From Deltaproteobacteria bacterium (GTDB taxonomy: Bacteria > Desulfobacterota > Desulfobacteria > C00003060 > C00003106): a stretch of 12,928 nucleotides of DNA. Under the pieces are notes generated by a model, which saw only the letters and a program-made list of their open reading frames with translations, ran no database searches and had not been told where the DNA came from. The position numbers and the translations under genes are program-made. Shown here one piece after another: positions 1-6,494 of the stretch (position 1 is its first letter; every line of letters starts with the position of its first letter). The stretch lies in contig JAFDAE010000155.1 in assembly GCA_019314005.1 (NCBI GenBank), positions 1 to 12,928 of the forward strand, given 5' to 3'.

Positions 1-7
1 CGCTCAA

Positions 8-47
8 CTTGCCTGACAAAAAAATGTCACGTTTTTCAAAGGTCTCC
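8..47 (+). repeat. solo copy of the GCCTGAC...CAAAGGTCTC repeat end
   Basis: This 40-base stretch matches the reverse complement of 1954-1993 at 35 of 40 positions. It shares the core CAAAGGTCTC with a third copy near 2132-2149. It could encode a short peptide beginning MSRFSKVS, parallel to the MSRYAKVS start of the HD protein at 1977, but here that frame stops within a few codons. Its AAAGGT (38-43) lies 8 bases before the ATG at 52 and may act as the ribosome binding site of the next gene. It is probably the remnant of one end of a small mobile repeat. Confidence 0.6.
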
Positions 48-51
48 ATTG

Positions 52-906
52 ATGGTCGCAGATAAAGAGCTTAAGAATTTTCCCATAATTCCTTCAGACA
101 GGAAGGATGATCTCCACAACCTGGAGTACGCGGACTCTGCTGATTTGGTCCTCTTTGTGGCAGGGAATCAGTTCATGGTCATGGACGAACTCTTAGAAGC
201 CTTTCAGAAAGAAGCTCCCGAAATCAAGAAAATATTTTTTGAAACCCTTCCACCTGGTTTGGAGTTGAAACAGTTACTGGCAGGAGGGGCAATCTTTCGG
301 GACAAAATCATCGACGCGGTCCCTGATGTCTATGCATCTGTTTCCGAAAGGGCCATGGAGCATCTGGAAACAGTCGGCCTCATCACAAAGGGCGACTATT
401 TTCTCTATCTTCATAATCGGATTGTCTTGATGGTGCCGGATGGGAATCCCGCTCAGATACGATCTGTCTCAGATCTTGGACGGAACGAAGTGCGGATATC
501 ACAACCGAATCCGGAATACGAAGATATTGCGTATTACATCATGGACATGTACCGAGATAGTGGGGGAGACGAACTTGTGCATCGCGTTATGGAAGAGAAA
601 CGAGCAGAAGGCACTACTATTTTGACAGTTGTCCACCACCGGGAGACCCCGCTAAGGATCGAGAAAAAGACAGTCGATGTGGGTCCGGTGTGGGCTACGG
701 AGATCATCTATGCAAAGCAGCGTAACCGTGCGGTTGAGATGGTTGAACCTGGGAAAGAATTGGATCAAAGAGAAAAGATCAATTACTATATCTGTAAATT
801 AAAGAATGCACCCCATCCGGCAAATGCCGAAAAATTCCTCGATTTCATAAAATCTCCCCGTGCGCAGAGAATCTATGAGAAATACGGCTTTGTTCCTCAT
901 TGTTGA
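52..906 (+). CDS. ModA-like (type 2 periplasmic-binding-fold) substrate-binding protein, no signal peptide
   Basis: About 284 residues resembling the type 2 periplasmic-binding-protein fold of the molybdate/sulfate (ModA, SBP_bac_11) group. The first beta-alpha unit (LVLFVAGNQFMVMDELLEAF) is followed by a TLPPGLELKQLL segment and a later NRIVLMVPDGNPAQIRSVSDLG segment, which marks the second lobe. The C-terminal NAEKFLDFIKSPRAQRIYEKYGF is the typical closing helix of binding proteins. No signal peptide or lipobox is visible. The frame is open to the left window edge, but that extension (residues such as STCLTKKCHVF) lies in repeat DNA and is not a secretion signal either. I chose ATG 52 because AAAGGT sits 8 bases upstream; TTG 49 is possible. 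The protein is either cytoplasmic, perhaps a ligand-sensing relative, or has lost its export signal. No transporter gene is adjacent. The ligand is unknown. Confidence 0.72.
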   Translation: MVADKELKNFPIIPSDRKDDLHNLEYADSADLVLFVAGNQFMVMDELLEAFQKEAPEIKKIFFETLPPGLELKQLLAGGAIFRDKIIDAVPDVYASVSERAMEHLETVGLITKGDYFLYLHNRIVLMVPDGNPAQIRSVSDLGRNEVRISQPNPEYEDIAYYIMDMYRDSGGDELVHRVMEEKRAEGTTILTVVHHRETPLRIEKKTVDVGPVWATEIIYAKQRNRAVEMVEPGKELDQREKINYYICKLKNAPHPANAEKFLDFIKSPRAQRIYEKYGFVPHC

Positions 907-932
907 TTCACCGCAAAGGCTTAAATATTAAA

Positions 933-1286
933 TTAAGAGTGGCATCCGCCAGACGTTAATTTGTTCATGACCCCATCAATAAAACTATAAAAGACTTCTC
1001 TACTCCTTTCGGTAAGGGTCAAGATAATACAGCCTGCTCTTTCTGTGTTAGACCTTTCAATGACCCCTCCACTCCAGAGCACTTTGGCCGTTCCGGTTAC
1101 AGCCTCTTCGAGGATTTTTATCTCAAAATGGATGATATCTTCTATGATCAAGTCTTGAGGTTGCTTTGAAGAAGAACCACGTTTGGTTATGTCAAAGGCC
1201 ATGGAGCGGTGAACACTTTCATCGTGTACCTTCCAGTATGTTATTGGAAGAGCGATGGAGAGACGCGCATGTCTTCTGCGTTCCAT
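933..1286 (-). CDS. small single-domain PilZ protein
   Basis: A 117-residue protein consisting of little more than one PilZ domain. The N-terminal ERRRHARL carries the RxxxR element (R4, R8), followed by a beta strand (IALPITYW). D32-x-T34-x-x-G37 corresponds to the DxSxxG motif with Thr for Ser. The segment after it (SSSKQPQDL) is shorter and more polar than usual. The VLWSGGVIERS region matches the later barrel strands. Such domains bind cyclic di-GMP through these two motifs; binding by this copy is plausible but less certain because of the Thr substitution. Start at 1286 is supported by GAGG 6 bases upstream on the minus strand. It is the last gene of the leftward run, separated from the HD gene by a REP-like hairpin. 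Confidence 0.72.
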   Translation of the reverse strand: MERRRHARLSIALPITYWKVHDESVHRSMAFDITKRGSSSKQPQDLIIEDIIHFEIKILEEAVTGTAKVLWSGGVIERSNTERAGCIILTLTERSREVFYSFIDGVMNKLTSGGCHS

Positions 1287-1313
1287 AATTCCTCAATCCC
1301 CTAATTCCTAAAT

Positions 1314-1348
1314 GCCGACTTCGCCAAAGTAGCTCCGGCTACGACGGC
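1314..1348. repeat. REP-like hairpin between the HD and small PilZ genes
   Basis: GTAGC (1329-1333), TCCG loop, GCTAC (1338-1342) forms a perfect short stem. It is enclosed by GCCG (1314-1317) and CGGC (1345-1348). The surrounding 76-base gap also holds two direct copies of AATTCCTCAAT (1287-1297 and 1357-1367), one overlapping the stop codon of the HD gene. It resembles a bacterial REP sequence and could limit readthrough or protect mRNA ends. Confidence 0.45.
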
Positions 1349-1362
1349 TGAATCGCAATTCC

Positions 1363-1977
1363 TCAATTCCGAAAGAATTCACGCCACTGCTCAATTATTG
1401 CTGCCTTATTTTTTCCGAATTTGGAGATTTCTGATTTTATCTTTTTGAACGGTTTGGTTTCGTAGAGAGAGTCAGGCTCTTTTGAGAAGAATTTGTCGGC
1501 AAAACATATAATCTGCTCTTCCAGAGAGATAGGGACCATATCTCTTTTGGGGACAGGGAGTTGCTGGCTAACAATATCTTCAATCGTTATACCAGTGCCT
1601 ACGTGTCTTTCGCAAACGAGCGCATATTCAGGAAGCCCTTCTTTTTCCAACAACTGCCTACCCAGATAGCCATGGCAAATATATGGTTTTTTGCCATAAC
1701 AGCCTATTTCCGATGCATTGGTGAACATTATGCCAATGTCGTGAAGCATGGCGGCCTTTTCTATAAAGGCAGTGTCGGGCTTCAAGTGTTCCACTTGTTT
1801 AGCAAGTTCAAGGGCCTTTTGTGTGACCATTTTACTGTGTTCTATCAACAAATGGCGGGCCTGTGACCCTTTTGTATAATATTTATCAATGAGTTTAAGT
1901 GGGTCCATTAGATATAAATAATAACTAATCTCCTCTTGAGTCAATACAATATTAGAGACCTTTGCATAACGCGACAT
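1363..1977 (-). CDS. HD-domain metal-dependent phosphohydrolase
   Basis: A 204-residue HD-superfamily protein. Expected metal ligands are visible in order: H47 (IEHSKMV), H79-D80 (MLHDIGI), H102 (ICHGY), H125 (ERHVG) and D161 (CFADKFF). The spacing resembles the short HDIG hydrolases of the TIGR00295/YqeK-like kind that act on nucleotides or phosphoesters; the substrate cannot be read from sequence. The frame continues 39 codons upstream to 2094, but that stretch is low-complexity repeat (ARSEASAL twice) lying in the 1953-2149 element. I therefore chose ATG 1977. No strong ribosome binding site is visible before it. The first residues, MSRYAKVSN, are encoded by the inverted end of that repeat, so the start region seems to have been supplied by the element. 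It is not an HD-GYP protein, because the GYP motif is absent. Confidence 0.75.
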   Translation of the reverse strand: MSRYAKVSNIVLTQEEISYYLYLMDPLKLIDKYYTKGSQARHLLIEHSKMVTQKALELAKQVEHLKPDTAFIEKAAMLHDIGIMFTNASEIGCYGKKPYICHGYLGRQLLEKEGLPEYALVCERHVGTGITIEDIVSQQLPVPKRDMVPISLEEQIICFADKFFSKEPDSLYETKPFKKIKSEISKFGKNKAAIIEQWREFFRN

Positions 1978-2008
1978 TTTTTCGTCAGGCAAGGAAGGCG
2001 AAAATATG

Positions 2009-2091
2009 AGCGCTGACGCTTCACTTCGTGCAACCGGAGGAACCCCGCCAGGGCGGGGTTTTGAGGATAGCGCTGACGCTTCACTGCGTGC
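2009..2091. repeat. two 23-bp direct repeats, 60 bases apart
   Basis: Copies at 2009-2031 and 2069-2091 differ at one base and share the core AGCGCTGACGCTTCACT. They sit inside the 1953-2149 element and give the repeated ARSEASAL peptide if the HD frame is read upstream of 1977. The repeat is better explained as structural DNA than as coding sequence. Confidence 0.65.
2041..2060. repeat. GC-rich hairpin
   Basis: AACCCCGCC and GGCGGGGTT are perfect complements separated by AG, and are followed by TT. The stem is very stable and lies between the two 23-bp direct repeats. It could terminate or pause transcription leaving the PilZ gene at 2197, but it lacks a long U tract on either strand, so a structural role in the repeat element is equally likely. 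Confidence 0.5.
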
Positions 2092-2196
2092 CAAAATTTG
2101 AAGCCTGACACCGCATCACGGAGAAATGGCAGTTATGCAAAGGTCTCTATTGGGCTTTTATCATCTCATCGGAAGCATTGCGTATTTCTTGATTCA

Positions 2197-3006
2197 CTAA
2201 AGATCGCTTTGCTTTTTGAGCAACCGTCGTTGTAGATTGGTAACGTGAGGCAGTAAGGCATTTTTTTGTTTTTCAGCATATGTTTCGAATCGGATCTTTT
2301 CGGTTTCTTCCTCTCTAATTAAGGTTTCCAGAAATTCTATTCCAAAGTAAACAACATTGCTCCGTTTTCCGTCAGGGACTATTTTTGTTCTGATAACAGT
2401 TTTTACCCACAGGACTTTTTCATTATCGATAAGGATCTTGACAAGAATTTCATCATTTATTGAAAGCTTTCCCACAGGGTCCTGGAGGAGTTTTCCCTTA
2501 TGGCGGATAGTCCATGGACAGAGAAATTTTAACCCTTGAAGGCTGAGATCGGTTATCTTGTAGGTTGGCTCCAGTCCTATGTGTTCTCCTTCGAGATTAG
2601 TAATTTCTATGACAACATTTTCATCCCGCGGGATTTCGGCGCGGTAATGCCTGCGCAAGGTGCCATGAGAAACATCGGAGGATGGAACAAAAAAGAGCGC
2701 TTCAGTTAATGTCTCTTTGAGTTGATAGCGGTCTATATCGACAAGTTTCATTGCCACCATAGCGCGTTTTTTGGTCCCATCTTTGTCATTGAAGAGGTAG
2801 GTTACTTCGATAGTGTCTCCGATCCTTCGTGATCGGAGCTTCGGATCGGGCTGTTCAATGATGATATGGGGAGGGACAACGTCAAGTATGCGGGATCTTC
2901 TGATATCATCTTTTCCTTCGAATTTTTCGGCTTTTTGTGCCAACAAATCTACGATTGTGGTCGGCCTGAGTCTTGTAAAGATGGAATCGTTGTGGTTATC
3001 TATCAC
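2197..3006 (-). CDS. YcgR-like PilZ protein with N-terminal extra domain
   Basis: A 269-residue protein. Residues 45-110 form a beta-rich domain like the N-terminal YcgR/PilZN barrel. Residues 115-230 are the PilZ domain with R118-x-x-x-R122 (LRRHYRAEIP) and D153-x-S155-x-x-G158 (ITDLSLQGLKF), both intact for cyclic di-GMP binding. The charged tail (235-269) is probably helical. The start is GTG at 3006, overlapping the stop of the dehydroquinate synthase gene as GTGA, so it is translationally coupled to that gene. PilZ proteins of this layout usually relay c-di-GMP levels to motility or envelope machinery. The partner here is unknown, and coupling to an aromatic-biosynthesis gene is unusual. 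Confidence 0.85.
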   Translation of the reverse strand: MIDNHNDSIFTRLRPTTIVDLLAQKAEKFEGKDDIRRSRILDVVPPHIIIEQPDPKLRSRRIGDTIEVTYLFNDKDGTKKRAMVAMKLVDIDRYQLKETLTEALFFVPSSDVSHGTLRRHYRAEIPRDENVVIEITNLEGEHIGLEPTYKITDLSLQGLKFLCPWTIRHKGKLLQDPVGKLSINDEILVKILIDNEKVLWVKTVIRTKIVPDGKRSNVVYFGIEFLETLIREEETEKIRFETYAEKQKNALLPHVTNLQRRLLKKQSDL

Positions 3007-3995
3007 TTTTCCACTATGGTTTCGTCAATTTTCATGCCGAAATGCCTTCCGGCCTTTTCTATGGTCACCAGTACCTCATCCCCTTTTTTTAGATCGACAA
3101 TGGAGATCGGTTTTCCATCAGGTTTTGTAAGGCGTATGGTCTCAGCGTTTTGCAGGATAGTAGATATTTTGTTTCCATCAACTTCTGCTTCAACCAGCAT
3201 GAGGGGCCGTTTTTCTATTTTTAACCTTCCAACAACGGCCCTTGCGGTCTTCCCCTTAAAGTCGACTATAAGGACCTCGTCTCCGGATTTGAGATCGGAC
3301 AAATATTTTGTCTTTCCATCAACCACCCGAATGTAGGCGTGCACAGGACCCGCATTTACTCTGAAGGGGCGGGGCGCGACATACGGATTTTCAAGACTCT
3401 CAGAATGTACTAAAAACATGGCCGCGCTTGAGTTCCCGATAAGCATGCCTTCACCTACATTCATTGATGTGCAGGTGTCCACACAAACTCTGTCCCCCAT
3501 TCCGATCGATCTGGTCCCCAAAATTTTTGCCGTTACCACAGGGATTGTTTCGCCGGAACCCTGGACCTCGCGGATTATTTTTTTTATTTCATTGATGTCA
3601 CTGGTGGTTACCAGTATCCCATCCACGCCTTTTTCAAGTATGGAAAGGAGATCTTTTGCCTCGGAAGCGCTTTGTGCCTCTGCATAAAGATTGTTTGTCT
3701 GCGCGATTAGGTTTTCAAGGGGTATGATCGTCCAGTCGGTTGTTTTTACGATTACTTTTTTGGTCTTTGAGAGCTTTACGATCTCCTTTTCATCCTTGCC
3801 GCTTTTTATTTCATATTCGACTACGTCCTGGCCCAGCTTTAGATCTCCATCTGTAGCGATAGTTTGTATGATACCGAGTTCTTTTACTTTGTCCGTGTAG
3901 TTTTTAGGCACCATAATCGCGTCTGCCCCGCTTTCCAGGGCAGTTGTCACAAGCTTTTTATCCCAGGGCACAACTTTCACCCAGACCTTTTTCAT
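3003..3995 (-). CDS. aroB': 3-dehydroquinate synthase II (archaeal-type)
   Basis: A 330-residue protein resembling the DHQ synthase II family (EC 1.4.1.24, Pfam DHQS), which is unrelated to classical AroB. It oxidatively deaminates and cyclises 2-amino-3,7-dideoxy-D-threo-hept-6-ulosonate to 3-dehydroquinate with NAD+. Family-like blocks include the N-terminal [20 protein letters not shown], the central [19 protein letters not shown] followed by [19 protein letters not shown], then [15 protein letters not shown] and the C-terminal beta domain ending [10 protein letters not shown]. The length is near the family norm. A GGGGGGACT ribosome binding site lies just upstream, and the ATG overlaps the preceding gene by ATGA. 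With the ADH synthase gene it forms the complete two-step alternative entry to the shikimate pathway known from archaea and some Desulfobacterota. Confidence 0.93.
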   Translation of the reverse strand: MKKVWVKVVPWDKKLVTTALESGADAIMVPKNYTDKVKELGIIQTIATDGDLKLGQDVVEYEIKSGKDEKEIVKLSKTKKVIVKTTDWTIIPLENLIAQTNNLYAEAQSASEAKDLLSILEKGVDGILVTTSDINEIKKIIREVQGSGETIPVVTAKILGTRSIGMGDRVCVDTCTSMNVGEGMLIGNSSAAMFLVHSESLENPYVAPRPFRVNAGPVHAYIRVVDGKTKYLSDLKSGDEVLIVDFKGKTARAVVGRLKIEKRPLMLVEAEVDGNKISTILQNAETIRLTKPDGKPISIVDLKKGDEVLVTIEKAGRHFGMKIDETIVEK

Positions 3996-4795
3996 GAGTC
4001 CCCCCTTTTTATATGCTCAAGGGCGTCTTCCACCGATGCGTTCTGATGGATAACCATGGAGAAGGCTTCTAACATCATTGCAGGGTTTTTATGTTGGAAG
4101 ACATTTCTTCCAATGGAAACACCACTACCCCCCACATCAATGGCGTCTTTTACCATGGTCAATATGTCTTTATCTGAATCCATTTTGGGGCCACCTGCGA
4201 TTACAACAGGCACCGGACAACCTGCTACCACCTCTTTAAAGGTCTCTGGTGAACCTGTGTAATTGACCTTTACTATGTCAGCGCCCAGTTCGGCGCCGAG
4301 TCTGGCGGCATGTTTTACAACCTCGACATCATGTTCGTCTTTGATTTTTTCCCCTCTGGGATAGACCATGGCAAGAAGCGGCATTCCCCACTCCATGGCC
4401 GTCTGTGCGACCGCGCCAAAATCCCGCAGCATTTCACGTTCTGTATCGCTTCCTATATTTACATGGATGGATACCGCGTCAGCCCCTATCTTTATGGCTT
4501 CTTCCACGCTGCATACCAAGGTTTTCGCGTTAGGAGTTGTCGTGAGCGATGTGCTTCCGGACAAATGTATAATCAGCCCCACATCCTTTCCCCCTCCACG
4601 ATGTCCTGCGTGTACGATACCCTTATGGATCAAAATGGCATTTGCGCCACCTGTAGCTACACTATTTATGGTGGTCTTCATATCGATAAGACCTTCCACC
4701 GGCCCCACAGTAACTCCGTGATCCATAGGAACGATTATTGTTTTTCCGGTATCGCGGTTGATAATTCTTTCCAACCTGATCTGTTTGCCTATCAT
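3992..4795 (-). CDS. aroA': 2-amino-3,7-dideoxy-D-threo-hept-6-ulosonate synthase (ADH synthase)
   Basis: A 267-residue class I aldolase-fold enzyme (EC 2.2.1.10; FbaB/DeoC/LacD superfamily). It condenses L-aspartate semialdehyde with 6-deoxy-5-ketofructose 1-phosphate in the first step of the non-classical aromatic pathway. The expected catalytic residues are visible: D25 in [11 protein letters not shown]145 in MVYPRGEK and the Schiff-base K176 in [10 protein letters not shown] phosphate-binding GGP (201-203) and [12 protein letters not shown] (222-233) close the barrel. Immediate pairing with DHQ synthase II argues for this role rather than a glycolytic class I fructose-bisphosphate aldolase. 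The start is ATG 4795, with GAGGGAG 6 bases upstream. A candidate promoter lies at 4871-4899, so this is probably the first gene of the leftward operon. Confidence 0.92.
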   Translation of the reverse strand: MIGKQIRLERIINRDTGKTIIVPMDHGVTVGPVEGLIDMKTTINSVATGGANAILIHKGIVHAGHRGGGKDVGLIIHLSGSTSLTTTPNAKTLVCSVEEAIKIGADAVSIHVNIGSDTEREMLRDFGAVAQTAMEWGMPLLAMVYPRGEKIKDEHDVEVVKHAARLGAELGADIVKVNYTGSPETFKEVVAGCPVPVVIAGGPKMDSDKDILTMVKDAIDVGGSGVSIGRNVFQHKNPAMMLEAFSMVIHQNASVEDALEHIKRGDS

Positions 4796-4870
4796 TTCAT
4801 ACTCCCTCAGCCATAAACGACTCGATTTTAGTCTTTAACCATTTAAAAATCTTAATAAATTCAATTGCAA

Positions 4871-4899
4871 TCTGTAGCCAATGGGCAAATAAATGTCAA
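4871..4899 (-). promoter_or_regulatory. sigma70-like promoter for the aromatic-pathway operon
   Basis: On the minus strand a perfect TTGACA (4899-4894) is followed after 17 bases by TACAGA (4876-4871), a weaker -10 box. Transcription would begin near 4864, giving an untranslated leader of roughly 70 bases before the ADH synthase start at 4795. No obvious leader peptide or riboswitch was recognised in that leader. Confidence 0.45.
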
Positions 4900-4920
4900 G
4901 GAAAAAATAACGCCTTAAAC

Positions 4921-5103
4921 TTAAACCTAAATTGAGCGATTTTTGACTCGATCTGCACCAATCTCTTGCGCATCAAGGGCTTGCGAAAATCCTCGACATA
5001 TCCACGGGTATGCCTGCGGTTTTCGCAAACCTTGCTAGCAAACCTTGCTACATCAAGATATTGGCACATCTCTTCTGCAAAAATCGCTCAACTCAGGTTA
5101 AAA
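4921..5103. repeat. roughly 180-bp fold-back (MITE-like) element in the divergent intergenic region
   Basis: The outer arm AACCTAAATTGAGCGATTTT (from 4924) pairs with AAAATCGCTCAACTCAGGTT (to 5099), with two mismatches. The pairing resumes inward, imperfectly, through CACCAATCTCTTGCGCATCAAG on the left and its counterpart at 5050-5070 on the right. It ends with TTGCGAAAA (4981-4989) against TTTTCGCAA (5020-5028). The tip (about 4991-5018) contains CATATCC and GGTATG, which can pair as well. The right arm carries GCAAACCTTGCTA twice in tandem (5025-5050), which the left arm lacks. No transposase is present, and the small open frames across it are by-products of the repeat. Confidence 0.65.
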
Positions 5104-5198
5104 GATTTTTTGGTCTTGCCGATGGAAAGTTTAGGAAATAAATACAGTTGGATTAAGGAAATATATCGTACGCAATATTATTGCGCTGAGGATAGTCT
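5104..5198 (+). promoter_or_regulatory. probable promoter region of the glycan gene cluster
   Basis: The rest of the 403-base gap is AT-rich. TTGCCG (5116-5121) and TAAATA (5139-5144) with 17 bases between them form a weak promoter-like pair. GAGG (5188-5191) is a suitable ribosome binding site, 7 bases before the GTG start at 5199. No operator or riboswitch was recognised. The promoter assignment is a guess from position and composition. Confidence 0.22.
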
Positions 5199-5909
5199 GT
5201 GATAGTAGCGGTGCATCAGCCTCAATACATGCCCTGGCTGGGTTACTTCGATAAGATAGACAAGGCTGATATATTTGTGTTGCTGGATACAGTCCAGTTC
5301 AAGAAGAATGAATGGCAGAATCGAAACAAGATCAAAACCGCCCAGGGATGGCAGTGGTTGACAGTGCCGGTATTGTACAAATTCCCTGAAAAGATAGAAG
5401 AGGTTACTATTAATAATAACAGTAATTGGCAGAATGTGCAAAGGAAGAGCCTGAAGACGAACTATTCAAAATCGTTACATTTTAATCATATTATTGAGTT
5501 GCTGGACGAAATTTTCTCAGCAAAATGGGAACGCATCGCGCCATTAAATATTTTTACAGTCAAGGAGGTTGCACAAATCCTCGGGATTAGCACACCGATT
5601 TATGTGGCCTCGGAATTGGGTGAATTCCCGGACGATCCGGACGATCGATTAATTGCAATTAGTCAATATTTTAACGGTACAACTTACTTGGCCGGCAGTG
5701 GTGGAAAGGACTATATGAAGCTCGAAAAATATGAAAAAGCGGGCATAAAGGTACAATTCCAGGAATTTCACCACCCTGTTTACCCGCAATTGTTTGGACC
5801 ATTTGAATCGTTGATGTCTGTTCTCGACCTGCTTTTCAATTGTGGTCATGACAGCCTGTCTTTCTTGCGAGGGGATTATGAATGTTCTGGCGATAGGCGC
5901 GCATCCTGA
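5199..5909 (+). CDS. WbqC-like family protein
   Basis: A 236-residue protein opening with the WbqC signature: VAVHQPQYMPWLGYFDKI (H6, Q7, P8), then KADIFVLLDTVQFKKNEWQN and RNKI. Later segments such as LTVPV, the YLAGSGGKDYM block and QEFHHPVYPQLFG are also typical. WbqC-like proteins occur in O-antigen and other surface-polysaccharide clusters, where they are thought to modify amino sugars; the reaction is not established. The start is GTG with GAGG 7 bases upstream. Its last 32 bases overlap the PIG-L gene, which supports one transcript. It stands first in the five-gene run to 10924. Confidence 0.85.
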   Translation: MIVAVHQPQYMPWLGYFDKIDKADIFVLLDTVQFKKNEWQNRNKIKTAQGWQWLTVPVLYKFPEKIEEVTINNNSNWQNVQRKSLKTNYSKSLHFNHIIELLDEIFSAKWERIAPLNIFTVKEVAQILGISTPIYVASELGEFPDDPDDRLIAISQYFNGTTYLAGSGGKDYMKLEKYEKAGIKVQFQEFHHPVYPQLFGPFESLMSVLDLLFNCGHDSLSFLRGDYECSGDRRAS

Positions 5910-6492
5910 TGATATAGAAATCGGGTGTGGCGCAACATTAATAAAGTATCGACAAAAAGAGCATAAGGTCTATACGCTTATCATGACAGACGGAGCAATG
6001 GGAGGCGACAATGAACTCAGACGCAATGAACAGTTGCGTTCAAATGAGATTATCGGAGTAGAGAAGATGTTCTGGGGAGGATACAAAGACACGCAGTTGC
6101 CCTTAAATAAGGATATAATCGCTATTATAGAGGATGTAATCGATAAGGTTGATCCGGTTTTTATCTTTGTAAATTATTTTGATGATACGCATCAGGATCA
6201 CAGACATCTGGCAAAGGCCACAATTTCAGCAACCCGATACATCAAAAATGTATTATTTTTTGAAGTCCCGACTACACACAACTTTTCTCCCTCGATCTTT
6301 GTGAGTATAGAAGATGTGTTCGAGGAGAAGAATCGAATCCTCCTGGCGCATGAATCACAGGTAATGAAGACGAATATAGGAGATCTGTCTATTGTTGATG
6401 TTGCTCGGGCCCAGGCCGGTTTTAGGGGTATGCAAGGCCGTGTTAAATATGCAGAAGGGTTTGTGCCGCAAAGGCTCTTTATTAATGTATAA
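5878..6492 (+). CDS. PIG-L family N-deacetylase (LmbE-like)
   Basis: A 204-residue zinc hydrolase of the PIG-L/LmbE fold. The AHPDD motif (A8-H9-P10-D11-D12) followed by E14 and the later HQDH (H105-H108) provide the expected zinc ligands and catalytic base. MTDGAMGG and the NELRRNEQLRS helix are standard family blocks. These enzymes remove N-acyl groups from GlcNAc-type sugars or similar amides. In this neighbourhood the substrate is most likely an amino sugar or a nucleotide- or lipid-linked intermediate. I chose ATG 5878 because GAGGGG lies just upstream and the usual family N-terminus (MNVLAIGAHPDD) begins there; the same frame is open from 5842 without a good site. It overlaps the preceding gene by 32 bases, and the next gene starts 2 bases after its stop. 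Confidence 0.88.
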   Translation: MNVLAIGAHPDDIEIGCGATLIKYRQKEHKVYTLIMTDGAMGGDNELRRNEQLRSNEIIGVEKMFWGGYKDTQLPLNKDIIAIIEDVIDKVDPVFIFVNYFDDTHQDHRHLAKATISATRYIKNVLFFEVPTTHNFSPSIFVSIEDVFEEKNRILLAHESQVMKTNIGDLSIVDVARAQAGFRGMQGRVKYAEGFVPQRLFINV

Positions 6493-6494
6493 CA

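Larger units (their letters stand above)
1953..2149. mobile_element. 197-bp MITE-like element with 18-bp perfect terminal inverted repeats
   Basis: The left end TAGAGACCTTTGCATAAC (1953-1970) is the exact reverse complement of the right end GTTATGCAAAGGTCTCTA (2132-2149). A second inverted pair, GTCAGGC (1984-1990) and GCCTGAC (2103-2109), lies inside. Between them are two 23-bp direct repeats and a GC-rich hairpin. No transposase is encoded. A solo copy of the same end is present at 8-47. The structure fits a non-autonomous inverted-repeat element; flanking target duplications were not clear. It lies between two minus-strand genes and provides the start region of the downstream one. Confidence 0.6.

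Noticed and set aside
2009..2091. CRISPR-like direct repeats
   Set aside because: There are only two 23-bp copies inside an inverted-repeat element, with no array and no cas genes.
1978..2094. 39-codon upstream extension of the HD protein
   Set aside because: It consists of a repeated ARSEASAL segment encoded by direct repeats of the mobile element; ATG 1977 gives a normal N-terminus.
2866..3336. 156-codon plus-strand frame across the PilZ/DHQS II junction
   Set aside because: It covers two well-supported minus-strand genes, and the predicted peptide is Ser/Phe-rich shadow sequence.
4310..4816. 168-codon plus-strand open frame opposite ADH synthase
   Set aside because: It lies antisense to a gene with clear catalytic motifs and its translation shows no domain-like pattern.
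4966..5202. Open frame of 78 codons in the divergent intergenic gap
   Set aside because: It runs through the fold-back element, has no ribosome binding site and resembles no protein.
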